Counted from the stretch's first letter, positions 28,878 through 39,566 are shown. The stretch is DNA of 64,000 nt from Vibrio japonicus (GCF_024582835.1 NZ_CP102096.1:1860001-1924000); one strand, 5' to 3'. Notes: generated by a model from the letters alone, not told the origin. A program made the numbers and translations.

Positions 28878-29747
28878 CTACAAGGCAAAACTGCCGGCTA
28901 ACGTCGACAATATGAGATTCCAACCGTCGACCAACACAAACAACATCAACTTGAATGGCAGCGAGACAATCATTGGAGACAGCATCATCATACCCATCGC
29001 CATCAGAACTGAGGCAACCACCAAGTCGATAATCAGAAAAGGCAAGAACAGCATAAAGCCAATCTGGAAAGCCGTTTTTAGCTCTGATGTAATAAATGCT
29101 GGGATCAGCACTGCCATTGAAACATCTTCTGGAGCGGTTGCAGTCGAACCCGATATATTAACGAATGTTTCCAGATCCTTAACGCGAGTCTGCTTTAGCA
29201 TGAAGTCTTTCATTGGGGCCTGTGCCAAATCAAAGGCCTCTCGCGCACTGATCTGTTCATTAATGTAAGGCTGAATCGCTTCATCATTAATTTTGTTCAA
29301 CACTGGCGACATAATGAAAAATGTGAGGAAAATTGAAATGCCAATGATGACTTGGTTCGACGGTGTTTGTTGCAGACCCATCGCCTGACGCAAAATCGAC
29401 ATCACCACCACGATTCGGGTAAATGACGTCATTAAAATGACCATCGCGGGTAAGAAACCCAGCATGGTCATTAAAGCGAGAATTTGTAAGTTTATGGAGT
29501 AATCTTCACTGCCATCCGGATTGGTGGTCATCGTCAGCGCCGGAATACCACCTCCTCCGCCAGTAATTGTCCCTGTCGATATTGTTCTCGCCGCCCCTTG
29601 CACATTCTCCATCGCAGAAACGGTAGCAGAACCAGACACACTTTCTGCAACTGGTGCGTCACCTTCAGACTGAGCGATACTGAACGTAGAAAAAAGAGAG
29701 ATGCACAACGTCAATAATATCGCTGTTAAATGGCTAATTTTTATCAT
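28878..29747 (-). CDS. fliP: Flagellar export apparatus protein FliP
   Basis: FliP (289 residues) forms the pentameric core of the export gate. It has a cleavable signal peptide ([20 protein letters not shown]), a Ser/Gly-rich linker longer than in Salmonella, and conserved blocks '[20 protein letters not shown]' and '[20 protein letters not shown]'. Its start overlaps the end of fliO by 14 bases. Confidence 0.97.
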   Translation of the reverse strand: MIKISHLTAILLTLCISLFSTFSIAQSEGDAPVAESVSGSATVSAMENVQGAARTISTGTITGGGGGIPALTMTTNPDGSEDYSINLQILALMTMLGFLPAMVILMTSFTRIVVVMSILRQAMGLQQTPSNQVIIGISIFLTFFIMSPVLNKINDEAIQPYINEQISAREAFDLAQAPMKDFMLKQTRVKDLETFVNISGSTATAPEDVSMAVLIPAFITSELKTAFQIGFMLFLPFLIIDLVVASVLMAMGMMMLSPMIVSLPFKLMLFVLVDGWNLILSTLAGSFAL

Positions 29748-30150
29748 TCTTTTTTAACAGCTGAGTCAGTTGATTAGCAAATGGACTTTGCGATAACGAA
29801 GACTTATTCAGCTCCTCCTGAGATAGCGGTTTATCCAATTTCGAAATTAATTGGATTGACTGTGAGGTCACACCGACCAAAAATTGCTCTTCTCCGGCCT
29901 GAACAATCATGATGCGCTCTTTGGTGCCGACAGGGATCTGGCGAACCACACTTAGCCCTTGCTGATTCACCAAAGATGGAAATCTCATACGTTTCAGTAG
30001 CCAAGCCAAAAACAAGATGAAGGCAACAACAAACAAAAGCGACCCAAATGTGGTCGCCCAGTCGAGTTGGCTACCGGGCGCGGCGGCCCACGCCGAAGAT
30101 GAGAAGAGTACCGATGAGTAAAGTAAGTACCCCTTAACGTTGTGAGCCAT
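29734..30150 (-). CDS. fliO: Flagellar assembly protein FliO
   Basis: FliO (138 residues) is a short bitopic membrane protein that helps FliP fold and oligomerise. A signal-like N-terminus is followed by a membrane helix ('[20 protein letters not shown]') and a cytoplasmic domain with '[20 protein letters not shown]', which is typical. It lies between fliN and fliP and overlaps fliP. Confidence 0.94.
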   Translation of the reverse strand: MAHNVKGYLLYSSVLFSSSAWAAAPGSQLDWATTFGSLLFVVAFILFLAWLLKRMRFPSLVNQQGLSVVRQIPVGTKERIMIVQAGEEQFLVGVTSQSIQLISKLDKPLSQEELNKSSLSQSPFANQLTQLLKKNDKN

Positions 30151-30153
30151 ACT

Positions 30154-30570
30154 CTACCTTAGCTTTTTGATTCGTTCTGTTTGACTAATAACGTCAGTTA
30201 AACGAATACCAAACTTATCATTGACCACGACCACTTCACCATGAGCGATCAGTGTGCCATTGACCAGTACATCCAGAGATTCACCCGCAAGGCGTTCTAA
30301 TTCAACAACGGAACCTTGGTTGAGCTGGAGAAGGTTGCGAATACTGATCTGAGAACGGCCAACTTCCATGGAAATAGTGACTGGAATATCCAAAATGGTA
30401 TCCAGTTTACGGCGCTCATCATCAGAGATTGGTGAAGAAGTGTCTTTTAGCTCATCAAGCTGAGCTGACATCACCTCATCGACATCAATACTTGGTGCAT
30501 TTGGATCTTCACCCAGTGCAGCTGCCCATTCGTCAGCCAGTTTTTGGTCGTCACTTGGTTCCATACTCAT
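30154..30570 (-). CDS. fliN: Flagellar motor switch protein FliN
   Basis: FliN (138 residues) forms the distal part of the C ring with FliM and takes part in rotation switching and export. The C-terminal SpoA domain starts near residue 65 ('ILDIPVTISMEVGRSQISIR') and ends in 'GEVVVVNDKFGIRLTDVIS'. The acidic N-terminal extension is normal for Vibrio and Pseudomonas. It starts 15 bases after fliM. Confidence 0.97.
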   Translation of the reverse strand: MSMEPSDDQKLADEWAAALGEDPNAPSIDVDEVMSAQLDELKDTSSPISDDERRKLDTILDIPVTISMEVGRSQISIRNLLQLNQGSVVELERLAGESLDVLVNGTLIAHGEVVVVNDKFGIRLTDVISQTERIKKLR

Positions 30571-30585
30571 ACCTACAATTCTTTA

Positions 30586-31632
30586 TTAATCGTCGATATC
30601 GCCGTTGTCATCTTCTAATTCAGAAATGACATCTTTACTCAAAAAGGCAATATCGGTTTTAACCACATCTGGTCGTTTAATTTTTTCGGATACCTGTACT
30701 GCAAGGTTTTCCCCAGAACGGCCCATTTTCACTCTGAATGTCGGTAAATCTTCGACAAACATGATGGCGTTTTCTGGCATATTGATTGGGATAATGTCTC
30801 CCGGTTGCAGTTCCATAAGATCTCGCAGAGAAATATCCTGCTCTAGCAAGTTAACCCTGAAATTCACCGGCACATCCATAATTTCTTCGCGTAGTGCGGT
30901 ACTCCAACGAACATCAGTTTCCATTTTGTCCGACTGAACACCCGCATCAAGCAGTTCACGGATCGGCTCAACCATTGAATACGGCATAACCACGTGGAAA
31001 TCACCGCCGCCGCCATCCACTTCGATGTGGAACGAGCTCACAACAATCACTTCGGTCGGGCTAACGATGTTTGCCATGCTTGGGTTCACTTCAGAATCCA
31101 AATATTCAAACTCAACCCCCATTACTGGCGACCAAGATTCTTTGTAATCTTCAAAGACAATCTTAAGAAGAAGCTGAATAATTCTTCGTTCTGTTGGCGT
31201 AAATTCACGGCCTTCGATACGGGCATGGAATCGGCCATCCCCACCAAAGAAGTTCTCTACTAGAATAAACACCAAACGCGCTTCCATCGTGACAAGCGCC
31301 GTCCCTTTCAGTGGTCTGAAACGGACCATGTTTAAGCTGGTCGGCACGTACAGCGTATTTTGGTATTCACCAAACTTCATCATTTGCACGCCGTTGATCG
31401 AAACTTCCGCCGACTTTCTCAACATATTGAACAAGCTAATACGCAAATGACGAGCAAAACGTTCGTTGATCAATTCGAGGGTCGGCATGCGACCACGTAC
31501 AATTCGATCCTGTGATGAGAAGTCGAAATCGACCGCAGTACTTGTGTCGACTTCGGTTTCTTCAACGTCGTCTACGTCATCTACGCCATGGAGTAACGCA
31601 TCGATTTCATCTTGGCTTAATAGATCAGTCAC
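30586..31632 (-). CDS. fliM: Flagellar motor switch protein FliM
   Basis: FliM (348 residues) is the C-ring protein that binds phospho-CheY. The N-terminal CheY-binding peptide is clear (LLSQDEIDALLHG), the middle CheC-like domain contains 'RFARHLRISLFNMLRKSAEV', and the C-terminal SpoA domain has 'LEQDISLRDLMELQPGDII'. It is located between fliL and fliN. Confidence 0.98.
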   Translation of the reverse strand: MTDLLSQDEIDALLHGVDDVDDVEETEVDTSTAVDFDFSSQDRIVRGRMPTLELINERFARHLRISLFNMLRKSAEVSINGVQMMKFGEYQNTLYVPTSLNMVRFRPLKGTALVTMEARLVFILVENFFGGDGRFHARIEGREFTPTERRIIQLLLKIVFEDYKESWSPVMGVEFEYLDSEVNPSMANIVSPTEVIVVSSFHIEVDGGGGDFHVVMPYSMVEPIRELLDAGVQSDKMETDVRWSTALREEIMDVPVNFRVNLLEQDISLRDLMELQPGDIIPINMPENAIMFVEDLPTFRVKMGRSGENLAVQVSEKIKRPDVVKTDIAFLSKDVISELEDDNGDIDD

Positions 31633-31639
31633 AATTCAC

Positions 31640-32134
31640 CTATTGAATGACAAAATCAGTAAACAAAACACGCTCGATAACAGGCTTGCCAACTGCGCGG
31701 CTTAAACTTGCTTTGATATCTTCTGTGGCTTTGTCGCGTAACTCTATACGACCATTTGCGCTGCGCAGCTGTTCAACTGTCGCTGACGCAAACGTACTAA
31801 GCAGTGAGCTCTCTATGAGCGGTGAGTGATGGCTCGCTAAGTTTTCATTGTCCGTACCACGAACCATCAGTTGTACTTTGATTTGTACAAGGCGATCGCG
31901 TTTGTCACCCGTTACGTTAAAAATAAATGGCTGGGGAATATTCACGTAAGCGACAGGTTCCGCAGGTGTGGCTACTTCTTGTTTTTCACTTTTTTGACTC
32001 GCTGAAGCGTCATCCGAGCCCATCAAGAAATAGGCTGCGCCGCCTCCACCAAGCAGAAGAACGACAACCGCGATAATAATAATTAGCTTACCTTTCCCTT
32101 TCGGCGCTTCTGTCTGAATTTCTTCGATTGCCAT
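31640..32134 (-). CDS. fliL: Flagellar basal-body associated protein FliL
   Basis: FliL (164 residues) has one membrane helix after a short cytoplasmic tail ('GKLIIIIAVVVLLLGGGGAA') and a periplasmic stomatin-like domain that rings the stator. In Vibrio it supports motor torque at high load. Conserved features are 'AYVNIPQPFIFNVTGDKRDR' and the C-terminal 'VERVLFTDFVIQ'-type end. It lies eight bases ahead of fliM. Confidence 0.95.
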   Translation of the reverse strand: MAIEEIQTEAPKGKGKLIIIIAVVVLLLGGGGAAYFLMGSDDASASQKSEKQEVATPAEPVAYVNIPQPFIFNVTGDKRDRLVQIKVQLMVRGTDNENLASHHSPLIESSLLSTFASATVEQLRSANGRIELRDKATEDIKASLSRAVGKPVIERVLFTDFVIQ

Positions 32135-32170
32135 AACTTAACGTTCTCTTAATATTGGTAATTTCACAGT

Positions 32171-34003
32171 TTACGCGTAATAGCTAATTCCATCACGCTT
32201 TGTAGCGACATTCAAATCAAGATTGATGTCGGCTTCAAGGTTTTCTTCGCCAATACCTGACTGATTGCTGCTGCCTTGACCAGATTGGGACTGTTGGTTC
32301 GTCGCATATCGATTTTGCTGCTGATTTCCTGACTGTTGCTGAACCGATGTATCACCAAGTTGCACACCCTGCTGAGCAAGCATTTCGCGTAACCTAGGCA
32401 TAGATTGCTCCAGTGCATCGCGTGCTTGTTGATTCGCAACGGTAAAGTGGACTGTCGCCCCATCGCCATTCATGTTCATGCGAATCTGCATTCTTCCCAG
32501 CTCTGGTGGGTCAAGGCGAATGTCTATGTTTTTCAGGTTTTTGGACAGCATCATCTGCACGCGTTCTGCGACTTCGTCGCTGGCCATCTCGCGACTCAGT
32601 TGCAATGGAATCTGAGTATTTGCTTGCTCGACTCTTGGCTGACCAGTTGTCGAGACACTCTGCTGAACACCCGCTGCCTGAGCAAGTTGATGAGCAAATG
32701 ATGACTCACTCCCGCGTTCAGACTCTGGTTTCTCCGTAAATGCGCCTGCCAATGTAGCCGCGGCTTTAGCCCCCATTGCGGTTTTCAGTAATGCCTGTTC
32801 ACTCGCGGCTGCCGTCACTGGCGCAGATACTGACGTATTAACCAATTGCGGAGTGACTGCTACATCTGGAGTCTCTGCCTGTAGCAAACTGCTCGCAGCA
32901 TGACTTTGCGGCGTAACTTGAGTTGCATGAGCAGGCGTTGGCGATTGAGACGTAACCTGAACTGCTGCTGTCGAGGCCGATGGAGCTGCTTTGGACGCCA
33001 CCTCCACAGAAGGCTGAGTTATGACTTCTTGTGAAGCACTCTCCACGTTATTTACCGCCCAAGGGATAGCTTGAGCGTTTGAATCCGTTTCCTGTTCATC
33101 ATCGAGTTTTGCAACGCCACCTTGATCCGCATCTTTGCCCAGTTGAGTGGTCTTTACCGTTTGAGTCTCTGCTGGTTGTGGCGCTGCTATATCAAGTGTT
33201 TGTTCTTGCCCGGTCTTGTTTTTGACTTCAGTAGTTTCTTCATCCGAAAGCTGACGACTGGATTCCGTCATTTTTTCGTCGCTTAGATTGGACGATGCAG
33301 CAACAAGCGCCTGAGTGGTAATTTTAGCTTCAGACTCTGGTAGCGCTTCAGATGAAGTTTTATGTACAGCGTCAACCACGACGTCTTCACTCTGAATAAA
33401 TCGTTTCGCAGATTCTGGAATTGAATCCGTCTCCGATGGGACTTCCGACCCTTTCACAGGAAGTTTGGCATTGTCTTTACCTTTCTCCCCATCGACTGTC
33501 TGCATTACGACTGGATCAGCGTCCGATTGCTGTGGCAAGGCTTTGCCGCTTTTAGGTTGAAGTGCGTTGTTTGCGTCATTCAGACGCTTAAGCACTTCTT
33601 GGCTGTCAGAAACAATAAGCTCCGCTTTGGATGCGCTTTGTTTCTCTGACTGACCTGCATCTGATTCGTCATTTAAAGGCTTGCTCTTAGCACTCTTCGC
33701 CAGCAACTCGTCAGTCGTACTTTCGCTGGCTTGAATATCGGATGGTTTTTCAGTGTCTTTAATTTTTGACTCTGTGCTTTTCGATTCTGCGTTTTCTGAT
33801 TCAGAGATGGCTTCAGGACTGGCGTTTGTCGTTGCTACAAGCGGCTTGGGCTCTTCACCGCCACTGCCTTTGACCAACGCGACTAATTTGGATAGGAAAC
33901 CTTCGGCAGGAGCCGCATCACCATCGACATTAACCTCTGCGTTTTCCCCAGCAGATTTCGTTACTTTAGGGTTATCAGTTGATACTGACGGGATGATGTT
34001 CAT
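32171..34003 (-). CDS. fliK: Flagellar hook-length control protein FliK
   Basis: FliK (610 residues) is the secreted molecular ruler that measures hook length and triggers the FlhB switch. The first ~430 residues are low-complexity, rich in Ser, Glu, Ala and Gln, as usual for the ruler part. The conserved Flg_hook domain spans ~465-560 ('IDIRLDPPELGRMQIRMNMN', 'LREMLAQQGVQLGD'). A sigma54-type promoter precedes it, so it probably starts a fliKLMNOPQR-flhB unit. Confidence 0.95.
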   Translation of the reverse strand: MNIIPSVSTDNPKVTKSAGENAEVNVDGDAAPAEGFLSKLVALVKGSGGEEPKPLVATTNASPEAISESENAESKSTESKIKDTEKPSDIQASESTTDELLAKSAKSKPLNDESDAGQSEKQSASKAELIVSDSQEVLKRLNDANNALQPKSGKALPQQSDADPVVMQTVDGEKGKDNAKLPVKGSEVPSETDSIPESAKRFIQSEDVVVDAVHKTSSEALPESEAKITTQALVAASSNLSDEKMTESSRQLSDEETTEVKNKTGQEQTLDIAAPQPAETQTVKTTQLGKDADQGGVAKLDDEQETDSNAQAIPWAVNNVESASQEVITQPSVEVASKAAPSASTAAVQVTSQSPTPAHATQVTPQSHAASSLLQAETPDVAVTPQLVNTSVSAPVTAAASEQALLKTAMGAKAAATLAGAFTEKPESERGSESSFAHQLAQAAGVQQSVSTTGQPRVEQANTQIPLQLSREMASDEVAERVQMMLSKNLKNIDIRLDPPELGRMQIRMNMNGDGATVHFTVANQQARDALEQSMPRLREMLAQQGVQLGDTSVQQQSGNQQQNRYATNQQSQSGQGSSNQSGIGEENLEADINLDLNVATKRDGISYYA

Positions 34004-34094
34004 AGTCGAGTCACCTATGCAGGCCGAAAAACGCAGGCCGAAGAAAATGCACTATTGCTAAAACAAAAAGCGGGTTAGAAACGATTAATTGAAA

Positions 34095-34110
34095 TGCAAA
34101 AAATAAGCCA
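34095..34110 (-). promoter_or_regulatory. Sigma54-type promoter ahead of fliK
   Basis: On the minus strand the sequence reads TGGCTTATTTTTTGCA, with GG and GC exactly ten bases apart as in the consensus TGGCACG-N4-TTGCW. It is in the fliJ-fliK gap, 92 bases before the fliK start. It would make fliK-flhB an FlrC- or FlrA-dependent unit separate from fliE-J. Confidence 0.72.
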
Positions 34111-34135
34111 CAAAGCAGATGAGCAGATGATGCAA

Positions 34136-34579
34136 TTAGAGGCTGGTCATACGACGTGCAAATTGAAGCGTAGCAAACTCGTCCATCTGCTTTTGCTCAC
34201 GAGCACTTTCCCGCTGCGCCTGCTCTTTCTGCTTTTTCTCTATTAACCATTCATAAGAACGACGTTGCTTACGGCTTTCCAGCCAGTTTTGTTCGCAGCT
34301 CTCGACTTGGTTCTTAAAGTGACTTTCTGCTTGTTTCTGTTTAGCAAGCGTCTCATCAAGCGTGGTTAAAAATCGGTTTAGGTGACTGTATTGACTGGCC
34401 GTGAGACCTTGTTGGCCTCTATCAATTAATTGCTGACAATAGTCCAGGCGGTATTTTTCAATCTGCTGCAACTGTCGATAGTAGCCATCCAATTCTGAAC
34501 GCGATTGCTCCAGCGCCAACGCAGCCTGATTTTCTCGCTCTTTCGCTTGTCCCAGAAGAAATTCGAGTGCGTTATCCAT
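34136..34579 (-). CDS. fliJ: Flagellar export chaperone FliJ
   Basis: FliJ (147 residues) is a long coiled-coil protein that sits in the FliI hexamer and links the ATPase to FlhA. The sequence is almost entirely helical, charged and rich in Gln and Lys ('RSELDGYYRQLQQIEKYRLD'). It lies between fliI and fliK, six bases after fliI. Sequence identity in this family is low, so the call also rests on position. Confidence 0.94.
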   Translation of the reverse strand: MDNALEFLLGQAKERENQAALALEQSRSELDGYYRQLQQIEKYRLDYCQQLIDRGQQGLTASQYSHLNRFLTTLDETLAKQKQAESHFKNQVESCEQNWLESRKQRRSYEWLIEKKQKEQAQRESAREQKQMDEFATLQFARRMTSL

Positions 34580-34585
34580 CGAGTA

Positions 34586-35908
34586 TTATCCCCCCTGAAG
34601 TAAGCCGCGCAGCATATTGACACACATGTCATAGGGCACGCTTTCTTTCATCGTTTGCTGCAAATAGGTGTCTAGTTTTGGCTTTAGCGTGAACGCCCCA
34701 TCAATGGCTGGGTCGGTACCAGGTCTGTACGCACCAATAGATACCAAGTCCTGATTTTTTCGACAAACGGACAGCACCTGACGAACGGCTTTTGACATTA
34801 GGACATGCTCTTCATTCGTAATTTGTGGCATGACACGGCTCACTGACTTCTCAACATCAATCGCAGGGTAATGGCCCGCGTCCGCCATTTCACGCGATAG
34901 CACAATATGGCCGTCCAGTATGGCGCGCGACGCGTCTGCAATCGGATCTTGCAAGTCATCGCCTTCTGTCAGTACGGTAAAAAATGCGGTAATCGAGCCT
35001 TGGCCAGCACTGCCGTTACCTGCCCTTTCAACCAAAGCGGGCAATTTCGCAAAAACGGAAGGTGGATAACCTTTGGTTGCAGGCGGCTCACCGACTGACA
35101 AAGCAATCTCACGCTGAGCCTGAGCAAATCGAGTGAGTGAATCCATAAGCAGTAAGACATCCAGGCCTTGATCGCGAAAATATTCCGCAATGGTCAGCGC
35201 TGTTTGACAACCTTTAAGTCGCATAAGCGGGGAAGCATCGGCTGGCGCAGCAACGACAACCGATCGTTGACGACCATCGACACCCAGAATTTCATCGATG
35301 AACTCTTTCACTTCGCGTCCACGTTCACCAATCAATCCAACGACAACAACTTGCGCAGTCGTTCCGCGAGTCATCATACCCAATGTGACCGATTTACCCA
35401 CACCCGAACCGGCAAACAGACCAATACGCTGACCTTTACCGACCGTCAGTAAACCATTGATGGCTTTTATCCCGACATCCAGCGGCTCAGAGATGGGTTT
35501 ACGCGCTAGCGGGTTTATAGGCACGGAATTGAATGATGCACGTTTTTCGGTATAGATTTCACCAAGGCCATCCAGCGGATTACCAACCCCATCAATCACG
35601 CGCCCAAGTAATTCCATACCAACAGGTAAGCCCGCTTCGCTTGTTAATGGCGTGACTTTAGCTCCAGGCAAAACACCCGTAATTTGCTCGCTTGGCATCA
35701 AAAAGAGGTTTTCACCGGAAAAGCCGACCACTTCTGCTTCCATTTCTCCGTGCATGGTTTCCACCTTACACAGACTACCGATAGGCGCTCTACATCCGGT
35801 CGCTTCAAGCGTTAAACCAACAACACGCACTAACTTGCCTGACGCCACAGGTCGACATGTTAATCCATTGGTTTTGTATTGGGACAGGCGCTCGGCTAGA
35901 GGTAGCAC
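34586..35908 (-). CDS. fliI: Flagellar export ATPase FliI
   Basis: FliI (440 residues) is the F1-like ATPase of flagellar type III export. Walker A is GSGVGKS at 167-173 and Walker B is '[17 protein letters not shown]'; '[18 protein letters not shown]' is characteristic. Its start codon overlaps the fliH stop region at 35908, implying coupling. Confidence 0.97.
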   Translation of the reverse strand: MLPLAERLSQYKTNGLTCRPVASGKLVRVVGLTLEATGCRAPIGSLCKVETMHGEMEAEVVGFSGENLFLMPSEQITGVLPGAKVTPLTSEAGLPVGMELLGRVIDGVGNPLDGLGEIYTEKRASFNSVPINPLARKPISEPLDVGIKAINGLLTVGKGQRIGLFAGSGVGKSVTLGMMTRGTTAQVVVVGLIGERGREVKEFIDEILGVDGRQRSVVVAAPADASPLMRLKGCQTALTIAEYFRDQGLDVLLLMDSLTRFAQAQREIALSVGEPPATKGYPPSVFAKLPALVERAGNGSAGQGSITAFFTVLTEGDDLQDPIADASRAILDGHIVLSREMADAGHYPAIDVEKSVSRVMPQITNEEHVLMSKAVRQVLSVCRKNQDLVSIGAYRPGTDPAIDGAFTLKPKLDTYLQQTMKESVPYDMCVNMLRGLLQGG

Positions 35909-36726
35909 TACTCACCACCTTGGTGACGATTCACCCCACAAAAACTTTGGATCACGCTTCGAATGCGATCTTCCATCCGATAGTTCACGCTGGATTCCCC
36001 AGCTTCAATCTGAACATCTCCTCGATTTAACGCAGGTTCGCTCATCAGCGTCCAGTTTCTAAACTCGATTTCGTTTTCGCCATACGAAGAGCGAATGATC
36101 TCCACATCGTCTGGGTGCAGTTTAAGCGTGATCGCGTGCCCTGAAATTGGTAACGACTCGACGGATTCTTTAATGGTGTCAAGAATGACCTGAGGATTGG
36201 TTTGCACTTCAACATGCACCACCTCTTTGACAAGGGTGAGCACCATATCGACAAGTTGCTTTTCAACCTGAGCATTCATTAGCTCTAAGGGCTGGGCAAA
36301 TTGGTTGGCTAAAGTGATAAAGGTTTGAACCTGTTGCTGAATAAACTCTTGCCCAGCGGCAACCCCTTCCAGCTTGCCTGATTCGAGTCCTTCTTGATGC
36401 CCTTCTTGTAATCCTTGCTCTTTGCCTTTTTCGTAGCCTTGATTAAAGCCCGCTTCTTGACCTTGGTGAAGTCCTTCCTGATACGCCTGCTGCTTAATCA
36501 GTTCGATCTCTTCTTCCGTCAGCTGCGCGGGTACGTCTTCAACTTTTTCACTTAATTCAGGCATCCAGCTTGGGTCGTAGTTCATCGCAGTTTGTTTCGC
36601 CTTCGAATGAGTATCCGCCGTGTAATCCGGCATACCCCAGCGCTCTGCTTTCTGAACCACTTCATCGTCTTCTAAACGCAAAAAACCGCGTTTTCTTTCC
36701 ATCGACAACTTTCTTTCGACCGACAT
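35908..36726 (-). CDS. fliH: Flagellar export ATPase regulator FliH
   Basis: FliH dimerises along a coiled coil and ties FliI to FliN at the C ring. I use the ATG at 36726 ([14 protein letters not shown]), 272 residues, because AGGG lies five bases upstream; a GTG at 36732 is also possible. A run of glycine-spaced heptads ([17 protein letters not shown] and following, residues ~90-125) is the known FliH GxxxG repeat region. The C-terminal part resembles the V-ATPase E subunit. Confidence 0.95.
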   Translation of the reverse strand: MSVERKLSMERKRGFLRLEDDEVVQKAERWGMPDYTADTHSKAKQTAMNYDPSWMPELSEKVEDVPAQLTEEEIELIKQQAYQEGLHQGQEAGFNQGYEKGKEQGLQEGHQEGLESGKLEGVAAGQEFIQQQVQTFITLANQFAQPLELMNAQVEKQLVDMVLTLVKEVVHVEVQTNPQVILDTIKESVESLPISGHAITLKLHPDDVEIIRSSYGENEIEFRNWTLMSEPALNRGDVQIEAGESSVNYRMEDRIRSVIQSFCGVNRHQGGE

Positions 36727-36750
36727 AGACACCCTACTTAATGGCTAAAA

Positions 36751-37806
36751 TTACAAGAATTCATCTGCGCCGCCGCTTAGCATAATCTCTCCAGAGTCAG
36801 CCATGCGACGAGCAATCGAGAGGATTTCTTTCTGAGCCGCTTCCACATCAGACACTTTGATCGGTGGCATCGCCTCTAGATCGTCACGCATCATTTCAGC
36901 CGCACGTTTAGACATGTTCTTGAAGATCTTATCGCGAAGCGCATCATCAGCGCCTTTAAGTGCACGCTGAAGAACATCTTGAGGCACGTCACGCAATAGT
37001 TTCTGAATACCCTGATCGTCCAGCTCAACAAGGTTTTCGAACACGAACATAAGGTCTTGAATCTGAGTCGCCATATCTTCATCTTGATCGCGAATCTGAT
37101 CCATCAAGATACCTTCGACATTGTTGTCCATGTAGTTCATGATTTCAGCAGCGGCTTTCAGACCACCAATCTTGGCGGCTTGCGCACCAGCCTGACCAGC
37201 GAACTGTTTCTCCATGATTTCGTTCAGCTCAGCTAATGCCGATGGTTGAACCTCTTCTAAGTTTGCAATTCGCATCATGAGATCCAAGCGATCACGCTCA
37301 GCAAATTGAGACAAGATTTCTGCAGACTGATCAGGGTCAAGATACGAGAGTACAATCGTCTGAATCTGAGGGTGCTCGTTAATGATAATGCTGGCCACCT
37401 GACGTGGGTCCATCCATTTCAAAGAGTCCAGACCCTTAGAGCCTGTACCAAGCAGGATCTGGTCAACAAGGTTGTTGGCTTTGTCTTCACCTAGTGCGGC
37501 AACCAGTGCATTACGCATGAAGTCTTCGCTGCCCATACCAATATTGGTGTATTTCTGAATATCTTCTAAGAAGGCTCTGTGGACTGCGCCCACTTTTTCT
37601 TGGCTCAAATCTTTTGCTCGCGCCATAGCACTACCTACGCGCTGAACTTGTTTGGGCTCTAGGTGGCGAATAATTCCTGCCGCATCTTCTTCGTTTAGGC
37701 TCAACAGAAGAATGGCCGCACGCTCTGAGCCTTGTATCGTGGATATGTCGACAGTGTTTGTCACCATTTCACCGTTTTGATCTTGAGGGACTATGTCGTT
37801 AGGCAT
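36751..37806 (-). CDS. fliG: Flagellar motor switch protein FliG
   Basis: FliG couples stator force to the rotor. The ATG at 37806 (MPNDIVPQDQNG), giving 351 residues, overlaps the fliF stop as ATGCCTAA and is preferred over a longer reading from 37854 that lies inside fliF. Three ARM-type domains are visible, with the 'EHPQIQTIVLSYLDPDQSAE' hinge region and a C-terminal charged helix ('LRDKIFKNMSKRAAEMMRDD') that touches the stator. Confidence 0.96.
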   Translation of the reverse strand: MPNDIVPQDQNGEMVTNTVDISTIQGSERAAILLLSLNEEDAAGIIRHLEPKQVQRVGSAMARAKDLSQEKVGAVHRAFLEDIQKYTNIGMGSEDFMRNALVAALGEDKANNLVDQILLGTGSKGLDSLKWMDPRQVASIIINEHPQIQTIVLSYLDPDQSAEILSQFAERDRLDLMMRIANLEEVQPSALAELNEIMEKQFAGQAGAQAAKIGGLKAAAEIMNYMDNNVEGILMDQIRDQDEDMATQIQDLMFVFENLVELDDQGIQKLLRDVPQDVLQRALKGADDALRDKIFKNMSKRAAEMMRDDLEAMPPIKVSDVEAAQKEILSIARRMADSGEIMLSGGADEFL

Positions 37807-39550
37807 CGTCTTGCATCCAATTCTTAACGACTTGCGCTGCAAGCTCTGGTTCATTCGCTACCAGAGCACGAACTGCTTTCAGTACGTCTTCATCTTTATG
37901 CAGATTAGGCAAGTCGATGGTTGATCCGATTTCGAATAGCTCGCCGCCATCCAAGTCACTTCCAATTAAGCTGGTCTCACCGTCTGCACCGATAGGCAGT
38001 CCGTCTGGACCATATAGCTCTTTCCCATCCTCATCAGAGGCCGGATTAAGCAGTTTCTTCATCGCAGGTCGGACTAATACCAACACGACAACAATAATAA
38101 CCAGAGCGCTGGCGAACCATCGTATCCAATCGTTGAAATTTGGATGCTCCCAAATTGGCGCGTCTTGTAAGGTTTGCACTTCAGGCTCAGCAAACTGCAT
38201 GCTAAGCACGTTAAGTAAATCGCCACGAGCTTGGTTGAAACCTACTGCGCCTATCAACACCTGACGAATGGACGCTAAGTCGGCCTCCGCGAGCGGCTGG
38301 TACGTGGTTGCACCGGTTTCTGGATTTACAATCGCTCGGTTCTTAATCGCAACCGCAACGGTCTGGCGATTGACCACACCCGTTTGACGGCGTTCATGGC
38401 TGATCGTCGTGTCTAATTCGTAATTTCGAGTCGCTTCTTTGTGGACAGAACCTTGGCCCAGTGTTGTGCCATCTTTCATCTGTGCCACATCTTGTGGAAT
38501 CGATGCGTCGGCAGGTGGCTGATTACTTAATGCGCCTGGCACACCCGCAATCACGCTGCCATTGTTGTAATCTTCGAGCGTGTACTCACTACGGGTCGAG
38601 GGGGTGTTAGGATCAAAACGCTTTCGAGTTTGTTCGATAGCACTAAAGTCCAGTTCGATATCCACCTGAGCGGTGTAATTACCAAAACCTAGAATCGGGA
38701 TAAGTACGGAGTCGATTTTATCGCGTAACGCCTGTTCTTGTTTACGCTCTAATTCGTGCTCTTTTCGGCGAGCCGCAGACGCTGCATCTTGGCTACCTGA
38801 ACTGAGCAGTCGTCCATGTTGGTCGGTGACCGTTATACGATTTGGCTTCATGCCCGGAACGGCACTCGCCACCATATCAACGATAGAGTCCACTTCTTCC
38901 TGTTTTAAATTCGCACCTGTATTCAATGTTAGGAATACCGAAGCAGACGCTTCTTGATTATGGCGAACAAAAACACTCTGCTTAGGCAAAGCCAATAACA
39001 CGCGAGCTTTCCTCACCTGCTTCATCGCTTCTATCGCTTTAGATAGCTGACGTTCACGGCTGAGCTTTAAACGCTCTTGTTCAAGACGTTGAGAAACACC
39101 AAAGCCCATATCCTGAAGAAGAATATCGTCACCCGCTTGTTTCTCTTGATTTAGCCCAGCTCGAACCATATCCAGTTTGAGCGTGTTGTACTCATTGGCA
39201 GGTACTAGAATGGTGTTGCCATCGAGTTTGTAGTCGAGCTTTTGTTGATCTAAGTAATCGAGAACAGGGATAAGTTCTTCTGTTTCGTACGCACCTAATG
39301 GGCGCATTTCGGGCTCTTTTACCCAGAAAAACAGCATGACAATGAGCGCAACACAAATAGAAATAGACAGCACAAGGACGATCTGACGGACGAGATCCAA
39401 GTCTCCTACCGCCATATCCAATTTAGAACTGCTTTTCTCATCCAGATCAGGATTTTGAACACCTGAATTCAGGTCAGATGTTGCCAGCATTGTATCACTG
39501 GTTCCGCCTTCAGAAAGGGCTAGATCTGTTGATTGATTTTGCTCTGCCAC
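37799..39550 (-). CDS. fliF: Flagellar MS-ring protein FliF
   Basis: FliF forms the MS ring in the inner membrane. It has two membrane helices (near residue 60, 'IVLVLSISICVALIVMLFFW', and near 460, 'WFASALVIIVVVLVLVRPAM') with ring-building motifs between them. The C-terminal tail binds FliG. I prefer the GTG at 39550 (583 residues) because the AGGTGG ribosome site sits correctly for it; a GTG at 39559 would add three residues. Confidence 0.95.
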   Translation of the reverse strand: MAEQNQSTDLALSEGGTSDTMLATSDLNSGVQNPDLDEKSSSKLDMAVGDLDLVRQIVLVLSISICVALIVMLFFWVKEPEMRPLGAYETEELIPVLDYLDQQKLDYKLDGNTILVPANEYNTLKLDMVRAGLNQEKQAGDDILLQDMGFGVSQRLEQERLKLSRERQLSKAIEAMKQVRKARVLLALPKQSVFVRHNQEASASVFLTLNTGANLKQEEVDSIVDMVASAVPGMKPNRITVTDQHGRLLSSGSQDAASAARRKEHELERKQEQALRDKIDSVLIPILGFGNYTAQVDIELDFSAIEQTRKRFDPNTPSTRSEYTLEDYNNGSVIAGVPGALSNQPPADASIPQDVAQMKDGTTLGQGSVHKEATRNYELDTTISHERRQTGVVNRQTVAVAIKNRAIVNPETGATTYQPLAEADLASIRQVLIGAVGFNQARGDLLNVLSMQFAEPEVQTLQDAPIWEHPNFNDWIRWFASALVIIVVVLVLVRPAMKKLLNPASDEDGKELYGPDGLPIGADGETSLIGSDLDGGELFEIGSTIDLPNLHKDEDVLKAVRALVANEPELAAQVVKNWMQDDA

Positions 39551-39566
39551 AGACTCCACCTATCGA

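Noticed and set aside
37807..37854. N-terminal extension of FliG
   Set aside because: The frame is open upstream, but those codons lie inside fliF; the ATG in the ATGCCTAA overlap is the natural start.
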